Below, in pieces: positions 42,538 through 51,000 of a stretch of 54,386 nucleotides of DNA. Both the position numbers and the translations under genes were made by a program. The DNA comes from Clostridia bacterium (GTDB lineage: Bacteria > Bacillota > Clostridia > Oscillospirales > Acutalibacteraceae). The notes under the pieces were generated by a model. That model had not been told where the DNA came from. It worked only from the letters and a program-made list of their open reading frames with translations, and ran no database searches. The stretch spans positions 1-54,386 of the forward strand of contig JAFSYP010000082.1 in NCBI GenBank assembly GCA_017449935.1, read 5' to 3'. Position 1 is the stretch's first letter. Every line of letters begins with the position of its first letter.

Positions 42538-43548
42538 ATGAACATTCTTGCGATCGAAAGCTCCTGCGACGATACCGCCGCGGCGGTCGTGCGGGACGGG
42601 CGGCAGATCCTGTCGAACGTCGTCGCCTCGCAGGTGCCGGAGCATATCTTATACGGCGGCGTCGTGCCGGAGATCGCGTCGCGCCGCCATGTGGAATCCA
42701 TATGCGGCGTGGTACGCGAGGCGATGGCGCAGAGCGGCTGCACGTTCGACGATCTCGACGCCGCGGCGGTCACCTATGCGCCCGGCCTGATCGGCGCGCT
42801 GCTCGTGGGCGTCAATTACGCCAAGGGGCTGGCGTTTTCCGCGGGGCTGCCGCTGGTGCCGGTGCATCATCTGCGCAGCCATATCGCCGCGAACTATCTT
42901 GCGCATCCCGATCTCGAACCGCCGTTTCTGGCGCTGGTCGTGTCGGGCGGCCACAGCCATATCGTGCAGGTGGACGACTATACGACCTGCCGCGTGATCG
43001 GCCGTACGCGCGACGATGCGGCGGGCGAATGCATGGACAAGGCGGCGCGGGCGATCGGGCTGCCGTACCCCGGCGGGCTGAATCTCGACAAGGCGTCGGC
43101 AGGCGGCGATCCGCACGCATATAAGTTTCCGCGGCCGAGCGTGACGGGTTGTCCCTATGACTTCAGCTTCTCCGGGCTCAAGACCGCGGCGGTCAATCTT
43201 CTGCACAACGCCGCGCAGAAGGGCGAAGACGTGCCGGTAAAGGATTTCGGCGCGTCGTATATCGCCGCCGTCGTGCGCGCGCTATTGGAAAACACGGAAA
43301 AGGCGATGCTCGATCTGGGCGCGAAAAAGCTCGTGCTCGCAGGCGGCGTGTCGGCCAATTCCGTGCTGCGGCGTGCGTGCGCCGCGCTCTGTGAAAAACA
43401 CGGCGTGCAGCTTTATCTGCCGCCGCTGAACCTGTGCGGAGACAACGCTGCCATGGTCGGCGCGCAGGGGTATTATGAATTTATGTCCGGCAGGCGCGCG
43501 GACGCGTCGCTCAATGCGCGGGCAACGATGGGGATCGATGCGGGATGA
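42538..43548 (+). CDS. tsaD: tRNA N6-threonylcarbamoyladenosine synthase subunit TsaD
   Basis: 336 residues, the normal family length. Motifs: LAIESSCDDTAAAVV, VPVHHLRSHIAAN (metal His), LVVSGGHSHIV, RTRDDAAGECMDKAARAIGL and LAGGVSANSVLRR. It transfers threonylcarbamoyl to A37 of tRNAs that read ANN codons, and is essential in most bacteria. AAGGAAG ribosome site. It overlaps the next gene by 4 bases. Confidence 0.97.
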   Translation: MNILAIESSCDDTAAAVVRDGRQILSNVVASQVPEHILYGGVVPEIASRRHVESICGVVREAMAQSGCTFDDLDAAAVTYAPGLIGALLVGVNYAKGLAFSAGLPLVPVHHLRSHIAANYLAHPDLEPPFLALVVSGGHSHIVQVDDYTTCRVIGRTRDDAAGECMDKAARAIGLPYPGGLNLDKASAGGDPHAYKFPRPSVTGCPYDFSFSGLKTAAVNLLHNAAQKGEDVPVKDFGASYIAAVVRALLENTEKAMLDLGAKKLVLAGGVSANSVLRRACAALCEKHGVQLYLPPLNLCGDNAAMVGAQGYYEFMSGRRADASLNARATMGIDAG

Positions 43549-44051
43549 AAGATGCGATTCGGGACGCGTACAGCATACTGCGCGGCGTGACGCCGCTGCC
43601 GAACGGACTGGACTGCGGCAAGCTCTGCGCCAAGCGCTGCTGCCGCGGCGCGGACGACGAAGGCATGGAGCTGTTTTGCGGTGAGGAAAAACGGTTTGAA
43701 AACGATCCGCAGTTCCGTATCCGTGAGCAGGACGGACGGAAGATTCTGATCTGCGGCGGACAGTGCGATCGGCGCAGCCGGCCGCTCGCGTGCCGGATGT
43801 ACCCGTTTTATCCCGTGCCGGTCGAAACGGACCGCGGGATCGGGATCCGCGTGGTCTACGATCTGCGCGGGTTTGCGACCTGCCCGATCGTGCATGACCG
43901 CATCCGGCCGGACGCAAGGTTCGTGCAGGCGGTGCGGCTCGCGGGCGCATATCTCGCGCGCGATGCGGAAAATCGCAGGATCATGCAGCAGACGGGCGCG
44001 CTGTTCGATGAGCTGGCGTCCTTTACGCAGGCGGTCGGCGAGACGGAATAA
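43545..44051 (+). CDS. YkgJ-type cysteine-cluster protein
   Basis: 168 residues. Conserved cysteines lie in DCGKLCAKRCC, LFCGEEK, ICGGQCDRRSRPLACRMYPF and ATCPI. This is the pattern of the YkgJ/CxxCxxCC family, thought to bind zinc or an iron-sulfur cluster. Function unknown. It overlaps tsaD by 4 bases (ATGA) and ends the operon. Confidence 0.82.
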   Translation: MKDAIRDAYSILRGVTPLPNGLDCGKLCAKRCCRGADDEGMELFCGEEKRFENDPQFRIREQDGRKILICGGQCDRRSRPLACRMYPFYPVPVETDRGIGIRVVYDLRGFATCPIVHDRIRPDARFVQAVRLAGAYLARDAENRRIMQQTGALFDELASFTQAVGETE

Positions 44052-44068
44052 CATACCGCAATCGGCTA

Positions 44069-44097
44069 TTGACAGTTGATTTTTTGTCTGCTATAAT
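44069..44097 (+). promoter_or_regulatory. consensus sigma-A promoter of the SCIFF gene
   Basis: TTGACA (44069-44074) and TATAAT (44092-44097) are both perfect and 17 bases apart, with TGC before the -10 box. This is the strongest promoter in the window. Confidence 0.88.
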
Positions 44098-44129
44098 ACG
44101 AACAGAAAAATGAAACGGAGGAAAATATA

Positions 44130-44285
44130 ATGAAACATATCCAGACCATCCAGACCCGCAGCCTTTGCGAGAGCGCCAAGAACGGCGGTTGCGGCGAATG
44201 CCAGACGTCCTGCCAGTCCGCGTGCAAAACCAGCTGCGGCATCGCCAATCAGAAGTGCGAGAGCGCAAAGAAGGCGTCCAAATAA
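44130..44285 (+). CDS. scfA: SCIFF ranthipeptide precursor
   Basis: 51 residues, CGGAGG upstream. It begins MKHIQTIQTR and contains the conserved core CGECQTSCQSACKTSC, followed by a further Cys near residue 43; one more Cys lies at 13. The family (six cysteines in forty-five residues) is found in nearly all Clostridia and is modified by a radical SAM maturase that makes thioether links. The maturase gene normally follows at once; here no radical SAM gene is present down to 54 kb, and an insertion-sequence remnant is next. The N-terminal leader is slightly longer than usual. Biological role of the product is debated, perhaps quorum sensing or housekeeping. Confidence 0.9.
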   Translation: MKHIQTIQTRSLCESAKNGGCGECQTSCQSACKTSCGIANQKCESAKKASK

Positions 44286-44302
44286 GAAAACAGCGCAAAA
44301 GA

Positions 44303-44374
44303 TTGGGGCTGTCGCGCTAAGGCAGCCCCAAAAACAGAAAAAACAAGCCGGGCAACCCAAAAAGGGTTGTCCGG
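44303..44374. repeat. two inverted repeats at the left edge of the insertion-sequence remnant
   Basis: TTGGGGCTG/CAGCCCCAA (44303-44331) and an 11-base-pair stem CCGGGCAACCC/GGGTTGTCCGG with an A5 loop (44348-44374). Neither is followed by a good plus-strand T-run. The position suggests they belong to the left end of the IS element; the first could also stop transcripts that enter from the right (minus-strand ATCTTTTGC). Confidence 0.5.
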
Positions 44375-44439
44375 TTGCTGCTTTCATAGTATAATTAAAG
44401 TGCTAACAAAAACCACACAGAAAGCAAGTTTATTGTACT

Positions 44440-44790
44440 ATGATGAGAGACAGAAATCAAGTAGTTTTACCGTTTAATTAATATTGAAAAAAGTATTCCG
44501 GAAAACGATCCTGTATTTAAGTTGGTAGAGGTTTGCGAGAAATTGGACTACAGCAAGCTCGAAAAAGAGTATGTTCGTGTGTGGCGGAAAGTCAATCCGG
44601 CGACACTGTTCATGGTGCTGGTGTACGCGTACATGCGGCGGCTGTATTCGTCACAACAGATCGAAGAGGCGTGCCGGACGGACATACGCTTTATGTGGAT
44701 TCTGGGTATGGAATCCGCACCGGATCACAGTACGATCGCGCGGTTTCAGAACGAACGGTTGGCGCCTGTCATCGAGGATTTGTTTTATTC
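44440..44790 (+). pseudogene. IS1182-type transposase, N-terminal remnant
   Basis: The start (MMRDRNQVVLPF) and, after a frameshift, IEKSIPENDPVFKLVEV then YSSQQIEEACRTDIRFMWIL and PDHSTIARFQNERL are the N-terminal region of IS1182-family DDE transposases. Near 44475-44484 the sequence AATTAATATT looks like a 4-base TAAT duplication, which breaks the frame. The catalytic DDE part is missing. The remnant runs directly, in the same frame, into a leucine-rich repeat segment. This stretch is more AT-rich than its surroundings. Confidence 0.8.
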
Positions 44791-45124
44791 GAGCGCGTTT
44801 GAGGGCTGCACGGCTCTCACCGACGTGACGATCGGCAACGGCGCGATGGTAATCGACCAGAAAGCGTTCTACGGCTGTACGTCCCTTAGGGACCTGACGA
44901 TCGGCAGCAGCGTTGTGTACATCGGGCAGGCAGCGGTAAATACGAGCAGCGGCACTTCTGCTCTGACGGAAGTAACATTTGTCCGTCCCGCTGCGGAAGG
45001 GACTCTGCAGATCGTTTCCGGAGCCTTCCCCGCAGGCGTTACGCTGCGCTATTCCGGCGGCGGCAGATATGCGCTGTTTGACGGAGATCACGGGTTTGCC
45101 GACGGCGCCGCCCTTAAAGATTGA
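44791..45124 (+). pseudogene. BspA-like leucine-rich repeat remnant fused to the transposase remnant
   Basis: About 110 codons. SAFEGCTALTDVTIGNG and KAFYGCTSLRDLTIGSSVVY are two BspA-type (LRR_5) repeats, followed by a C-terminal part (TFVRPAAEGTLQIVSGAFP). Such repeats are normally found in long secreted proteins. Here the signal peptide and most repeats are missing and the 5' side is transposase sequence. It appears to be the tail of a surface-protein gene cut by the IS. An open frame continues from 44522 to 45124, so a hybrid protein of about 200 residues could still be made. Confidence 0.7.
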
Positions 45125-45184
45125 AGCCATCGGAGATATAGCTTACACAACGGAAAACAAAAATCAATTGAAAGAGGAAAAAGC

Positions 45185-46114
45185 ATGACTCGAAAGTTCT
45201 GCAAAGCGTTTCTGACCGTCTTCCTGGCCATCGGCACGTTCTTTACGTCCGTGATCGGCGCGGTCCGCACGGGCGATCCGTCCTTCGGCAAAAAGAAGAT
45301 CGACCTGTCGGACTTCACGTTGGTTTGGGAAGATACGTTCGACGGCGACCGGCTCGACCAATCGAAGTGGGGTTACGAATGGTGGGTCACCATGCGAAAT
45401 GGCGGGTACTGGCACGAGGATATGGTGTCGGTCGAGGACGGCGATCTGGTGATCCGCACGGAGTACAAGGATGCGCCGCTCGAAAATCGCTACTACGACA
45501 AGTGGCACGAGCACATCAATTTTGATCCCTATGAGGCGGGGTACTATTCCGGGCTGGTCACGACAAGAGACAAATACGAGCAGTTGTACGGGTACTTTGA
45601 AACGCGGTGCATCCTGCCGGCGGGGCGCGGTCTGTGGAGCGCGTTCTGGATGATGAACGAGAGCGTGTTCCATGAGGACGGCGACGGCCGCGACGGGACG
45701 GAGATCGACGTGTTCGAGTCGTTCTATTACAACAAATATCCGATCGGACGCGATTTCATTTCCGCGAATCTGCATTTCGACGGGTACAAGCAGGCGCATC
45801 AGGGCGTCCATGTAGCGACGCCGCTGGTTCCCGGCGATCCGTACAAAGAGTACAACACCTACGGCGTCGAGTGGAGCCCTGACGAATACATTTTCTACAT
45901 CAACGGCAAAGAATTTGCCCGCACGTCGGCCGGCGGCGTTTCGCAGAATCCGGAGTATATGCTGCTGTCGGTCGAGGTCGCCGGCGAAAACGGTGAGCCG
46001 GATTATAATCCGCGCGCGACGGTCGGTGACATCCGCACGACGCCTGCCGCGAATTGGCCGGCGGAATTCCGTGTGGACTATGTGCGGTGCTACCAGTACA
46101 ACGACCGGCTTTGA
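45185..46114 (+). CDS. glycoside hydrolase family 16 endo-beta-glucanase
   Basis: 309 residues with a signal peptide or N-terminal anchor (about 1-26). The catalytic motif is GTEIDVFES (the two Glu and the Asp of ExDxxE), with WSAFWMMNES before it and the family N-terminus LVWEDTFDGDRLDQSKW. GH16 enzymes cut beta-1,3 or beta-1,3-1,4 glucans, galactans or related polymers. The likely site is outside the cell. AGAGGAAA upstream. It is followed by a strong terminator. Substrate subfamily cannot be fixed from the motifs alone. Confidence 0.92.
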   Translation: MTRKFCKAFLTVFLAIGTFFTSVIGAVRTGDPSFGKKKIDLSDFTLVWEDTFDGDRLDQSKWGYEWWVTMRNGGYWHEDMVSVEDGDLVIRTEYKDAPLENRYYDKWHEHINFDPYEAGYYSGLVTTRDKYEQLYGYFETRCILPAGRGLWSAFWMMNESVFHEDGDGRDGTEIDVFESFYYNKYPIGRDFISANLHFDGYKQAHQGVHVATPLVPGDPYKEYNTYGVEWSPDEYIFYINGKEFARTSAGGVSQNPEYMLLSVEVAGENGEPDYNPRATVGDIRTTPAANWPAEFRVDYVRCYQYNDRL

Positions 46115-46134
46115 CCGACGGTGAAAACACGACA

Positions 46135-46188
46135 AAACCGAAAGGCTTTCTTCCCGGCAGGAGGAACCGCCTTTCGGTTTTCTTTTTT
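46135..46188 (+). terminator. terminator after GH16
   Basis: AAACCGAAAGGC (46135-46146) pairs with GCCTTTCGGTTT (46169-46180) and is followed by TCTTTTTTAT. The reverse strand has AAAA before and CGTGTTTTC after it, so it may also serve spoVFB from the other side. Confidence 0.85.
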
Positions 46189-46197
46189 ATCTTTATC

Positions 46198-46773
46198 TTA
46201 TCCGCACAGCACGGGACGGAGCTGTTCGCCGCGCAGGGCGGCTGCTGCGGCGTCCGGCAGGCGGGCAAAATCCGCCACGACGGACGCGGGCTTGTTCGCG
46301 GGGTCGTCCTGCCCCATCGGAACGAAGTATATATGCCTGACCGTGAGCAGTCGGCCGATGTTCTGCGCGGAAGCGCCGAGCGCGTCGTTCGTGGACACGG
46401 CCAGCAGCACGGGACGGCCGTTGCGCAGGTGCGCCTTGACCGCAAGCGTCACGACGGAATCGGTGATGCCGTTCGCGAGCTTGCCGAGCGTGTTGCCCGT
46501 GCAGGGCGCGACGATCAGCAGATCCAGCAGCTTCTTCGGGCCGATCGGCTCCGCCTGTGTCTGCGTGTGTATGATCTCCCGGCCGCAGATCGTTTCGATC
46601 TCCTGCCGGAATGACGCGGCTGATCCGAACCGCGTATCGGTGGAATACGCCGTTTCGGACAGGATCGGCACAACCTGCGCGCCGCGTTCCGCAAGCGTGC
46701 GCAGATACGGGATCACCGTGCGAAACGTGCAGAAGGAACCGCACAGCGCAAAGCCGACGGTAAGTCCGTTCAT
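46198..46773 (-). CDS. spoVFB: dipicolinate synthase subunit B
   Basis: 191 residues from the ATG at 46773, overlapping spoVFA by 4 bases (ATGA). It belongs to the flavoprotein (HFCD) fold: VGFALCGSFCTF at the start, LLIVAPCTGNTLGKLANGI near 85 and AVSTNDALGASAQNIG near 130. With subunit A it makes dipicolinic acid from dihydrodipicolinate in the mother cell, for storage in the spore core with calcium. Confidence 0.95.
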   Translation of the reverse strand: MNGLTVGFALCGSFCTFRTVIPYLRTLAERGAQVVPILSETAYSTDTRFGSAASFRQEIETICGREIIHTQTQAEPIGPKKLLDLLIVAPCTGNTLGKLANGITDSVVTLAVKAHLRNGRPVLLAVSTNDALGASAQNIGRLLTVRHIYFVPMGQDDPANKPASVVADFARLPDAAAAALRGEQLRPVLCG

Positions 46774-47612
46774 TCGTTTCCCTCCTTGAGAATATTCAGA
46801 ACGGTATCGGCCAGAATGGTCCCGGCGGTTTTCGGCGCGACCTTGCCGGGCAGGGACGGCGCGATCTGCACGCGCACGCCGAGTCGGCGCGCTTCGCCCA
46901 TGTCCGTGCCGTAGGGCGCGGACGCGATCTCGAGGATCGGACAGTCGCGACGCATCGCTTCCAGCACGTCGCGTGTCAGCACGGTCGCGGGGACGGTGTT
47001 GACGACGGCGTCCATTTCGTGCATAAAGCGCGGCAGCTCCCGCAGATACAGACTGCGGTAACCGTCCGTGTCCGCGAAAGCGAGCGCGGAGCAGCGGCGT
47101 GCGGCGATCGTGACGTGCGCCCCCATTGCGGACAGAAGCCGCGCACAGGCGCGTGCCGTACGGCCGTAGCCGGTGATCAGGATGCGCGCGCCGCGAATGG
47201 TGATCGGCAGCGTTTGCAGCAGGATCTGCGCGACGCCCTCCGCGGTCGGCGCGGCGTTGCGCACGGCGAATTCCTCCCGCGCGGCGTAATCGTACAGACG
47301 GACGCCGCGGCGAAAGAACGGCTCGGCGGCGTCCTTCGGCATCCCGCAGAACACCTGCGCGTCCGAAGGCAGTTTGTCCGCGAGCGCGTGGATGCGCAGC
47401 GGCGTTTGCGCGCAGCCGGACTGCACATGGACGCCGTCGCGGCTCAGCGGGACCGGCAGGATCAGAAGATGTGCGTCGGCGTAATCCTCGCCCGCATCCG
47501 CTTTGGTACGTGTTACGGTATAGCCCCGCTCGCGCAGGACTTCGGCTGTATAGTCGAGACGAGCGTCGCCGCCCGCCACAATAAAGTGCATCGTTTGCAG
47601 CACCGGGATCAT
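46770..47612 (-). CDS. spoVFA: dipicolinate synthase subunit A
   Basis: 280 residues. An N-terminal FIVAGGDARLDYTAEVLRER and a Rossmann NAD(P)-binding motif ITGYGRTARACARLL near 145 mark the DpaA subunit. The GTG at 47603 (fourth codon) is better spaced from GGAAAGG than the ATG at 47612, so it may be the true start. It implies endospore formation. A candidate sigma-K promoter lies upstream. Confidence 0.93.
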   Translation of the reverse strand: MIPVLQTMHFIVAGGDARLDYTAEVLRERGYTVTRTKADAGEDYADAHLLILPVPLSRDGVHVQSGCAQTPLRIHALADKLPSDAQVFCGMPKDAAEPFFRRGVRLYDYAAREEFAVRNAAPTAEGVAQILLQTLPITIRGARILITGYGRTARACARLLSAMGAHVTIAARRCSALAFADTDGYRSLYLRELPRFMHEMDAVVNTVPATVLTRDVLEAMRRDCPILEIASAPYGTDMGEARRLGVRVQIAPSLPGKVAPKTAGTILADTVLNILKEGNE

Positions 47613-47633
47613 CCTTTCCGAAACGATTCACTG

Positions 47634-47661
47634 CATTGTATGCGCAGGACGGACAAAGCGT
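47634..47661 (-). promoter_or_regulatory. candidate sigma-K promoter of spoVFAB
   Basis: On the minus strand CATACAATG (47634-47642) fits the sigma-K -10 pattern CATAnnnT, with AC 17 bases upstream (47660-47661). In Bacillus the spoVF operon is transcribed by sigma-K in the mother cell. The short -35 element gives limited certainty. Confidence 0.45.
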
Positions 47662-47834
47662 GCCTGACGGCGCACCGCCGGAAACGGCAGCGGGAAAGGC
47701 GACGGGCGGTCATGCCCGACCCAACACGCCCGCCGTGAACCTGACCGTCCGCAAAACGCAAAAACGACCGTTATCTGTAAGCTGTAACTGATTTGTCATA
47801 TTTAACAAAAACGAATAATAATTTCGGAAAAAAC

Positions 47835-47864
47835 TTGACAGAGTGCGGGTTTTTTTGATATTGT
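47835..47864 (+). promoter_or_regulatory. candidate promoter of the giant surface-protein gene
   Basis: TTGACA (47835-47840) and TATTGT (47859-47864) are 18 bases apart, in an AT-rich stretch. A leader of about 140 bases follows. The rest of the 47613-48006 gap holds no convincing gene. Confidence 0.55.
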
Positions 47865-48006
47865 TATTATAACTAAATGTATCTTGGACAAATATTCTTT
47901 TAAGGAATGATAAGCATGATTTTTGTACTGGACGACCGCAGCAAAACGCGTGTTGACTTCGGGACGGACGATCGGCATATACGCAGAAATAAAGGAGGGA
48001 TCGGCG

Positions 48007-51000
48007 ATGCTTAAACGCATTCTGAAACGCACGGTCAGCACGCTGCTGGCGATTATCATGGTGGTGACGACGTTCTGCATTATGGACGTGTCGCTGCTGT
48101 TCCCGCGCGCCTCGGCGACAGTTTCGGCCGGGACGACGTACCCGAACGTGTATATCGTCGTGCCCGAAGCATTCTACATGACGCCGAGTTTGAGCGACTC
48201 GAAGACGGTGCAGTACTACATCAACAACACGCTGTCCGGAACGACGATTACGCCGGACGCGGAACGCGATGCGTCGAGCGGAAAGATCTACTTCAATACA
48301 TCGAGCGGCTCGGTGACGAACCTGAAGTATACAATTCTCGATACGAACAAGTCCGGTGTGTCGATTACGGCGGGCACATCCTCGAATTCCATCAGCGGCG
48401 TAACTCTCACGACGGACAGCGGCATCAGCCCCTCAGGAACGAAGACGCTGGAGTGGATCTTTACATGTTCGATCAACGGTAACCCGGCGGAGTATCATGC
48501 CTTTACCGTAGCGTATGCGCCGTACGTGACGCCGGTCGGCGCGGCGGAAGAGATTGTAAACACCACCGGTAACAATTCAACAATGCACGGTGCGTCGTGG
48601 ATATCCGGTGTGCACAGCTTCACAGCGGCATCGTTGACCTGTGACGACAGCAGCAGTGATAACAGTATTTCAACCGACTGGCGACCGCGTACCTCGAACA
48701 GCGGCGACAACAAGGCGCTGGTCCCGCTGATTCAAGCGGTCAGTACGGGCAGCAACAATGATAAAACGATCTGGAACTGGTTTACGTCAGACAGCAGCGT
48801 CAGCAGTCTCTCTGCCACTTTCGCCAGATATAAGTGCGACACCGGCAAAACCAGTTGGTTTGGCGCTGTCGATTGTAAGTTGGACACGGCGACCAAAAGT
48901 CATTTCGCCAATCTTACGGTCGACATCAGCCGCAACGCGAACTTCAACACCGTGCCGAACGTGACGACCGGTATGATTATCACCGATCTGAAGGATTCCG
49001 ATGAAATCGGCTCCTACGGCGCATACATCGCAAACTATGTGGGCACTCTGCCCGGCATCAATTTCTGGCGCGATCCCGGCACGCGCCAATACAACGTACC
49101 GAACGGCAGTTTCACCGCGACAAGCGGCGTGGACGTCGATATTATCAGCGGCGCGACGGGTGAGTCCAACCGTCCGTACCATTACACGGACGTCTTCAAC
49201 GATCCGTGGAACCGCGCGACGCCGACGTCGACCGGCTCGGACACGTACTATATCCACGCGGCGGCCTGCGGTGAAAACAGCAGCGACTGGATCTATCTGA
49301 ATATGTATTTACAAATCAACGTCACTGCTGTCGACAAGCAGGCGCTGCGCGAAGCAATCTTCGAGGCGCAGTATCAGTTGAACGCGAAAACGCTGGACAC
49401 ATACGCGGATTACAGCAACACGCTGAAAAACGCATATGAAGCGCTGGGCAGGCCGACTACCTCGCAGAGCGATATTGACAGCTATGTTGAAGATGTCGAA
49501 GATATCAGTGATTATGTCAAGAATTACGAATCGGTCGGGGCGCAGCACATCAATGCGCGCACGGGCGAACGTATCCCCGCATCCTCTGTGGAACAGATCG
49601 CGACGGACCGCAGCGACAGGACGCTGTCCGTGACGAGCAACAGCTACGCCGGCTACACCTACACCGGTCAGCGCAAGACGCACAGTCTGTTCGATCTGGA
49701 GCTGTGGTCTGAAAACAGCAACTCCAGCACAAAGGGCGGCAGTCAGTCGTCGCTGACGTATGACCGCGCGACGAAAACGCTGACGATCCAATCCACCGGC
49801 AGCGACACCAACACAAAACGGACAACAAGCAACGTCATCAACGACGACTACTATTTCTTCCCGATCGATCCGTACGAGACGTATGAGCTTTCCTTTGACT
49901 ATGCCGGCACCGGCAACGGACAGATCGGTCTGGACTTCTATGACGCCGACGGCGCCTATATCGACCGCATCTGGCTGCACAATTACGGCTACGGCGGCAG
50001 TCTGATGAATAAAACCAACAGCACGTCGTCGTTCGAGCGGCAGACCTTTGAGTTCTGCGCCGCAACCTATTCTCTGAACAGCAGCTATCTGCACGGAGAC
50101 GACCGCCTGCGTGCGCGGTACGTCGCCATCAACTTCGGCGCTTATCCGAACAGCAGCGCCAGCTCGTCCAACCCCGTTTCGAGCGTGTTCCGCAACGTGA
50201 CATGGACGGCAAAGAACATGTTCGACTTCGACGCATGGGCGGACAGCAGCTGCTACACCAACGGGTCGAGCACGACGATTACCAGCTACGATTCCGCGTC
50301 CAAGACGCTGTCGCTGAACAACACAGCTTCGGACACGGTCACGTATTATTACAATTCCACTTCCGGTGATATTCGGAATACCGGCTGCTATTATATGGAA
50401 GTCGACCCGATGCAGACCTATACTATTGACCTCGACTACGCGTCCAACACGCGCGGACAGGTCGGCGTCGCCTGCTATGACTCGGCCGGCGCCTTTATCA
50501 AAGTCATCTGGCTCGGCTGGTCGATGAAGGAAACGGGCGGCACGTCCACCTTTGCGCACTACACGGAGACGGTCTGCCCGCAGGGCCACGCCTATCTGTG
50601 CAGCTCCGCCGAGTATACCGGCAGCAAACGGTTCGATGTGCACTATATCACGTTGTGCTTCGGCATCTGGGGCAAGAGCGGGCAGTCGGCCAATCCCTGC
50701 GTGTTCCGCAACGTGTCGGTCACGCCGTCGAACGAGCTGTTTGACTTCACGGCGTGGGAGTTCCGCAACGGCAAATGCCGCAACGGCACGGTGTACAAAT
50801 ACGGCATTGATTCCACGTCCTATGACGTCGAGTCCAAGACGCTGACCGTGATCAGCAAGGCTTCGGATTCCTGTACAGACCGCCCGGCCAATGTGGTTAC
50901 CCAGACGGACGGCTACAACTATATCCCTGTCAGACCGAACACAACCTATACGATTGAGGGCGAGTACGCGGGTACCGGCAACGGTCAGATCGGCGTTTTT

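Noticed and set aside
9976-46114. A polysaccharide utilisation locus formed by GH36, GH31, GH127 and GH16
   Set aside because: The four genes are far apart, on different strands and with separate promoters; no sugar transporter or regulator joins them.
47919-48009. Short ORF of about 30 codons (starting MIFVLDDRSK) in the leader of the giant gene
   Set aside because: It overlaps the ribosome site and start of the large gene and has only a weak ribosome site of its own. No sign of selection can be seen.
47802-48080. 92-codon minus-strand frame over the promoter of the giant gene
   Set aside because: No ribosome site, and it lies across the promoter and signal peptide of the plus-strand gene.
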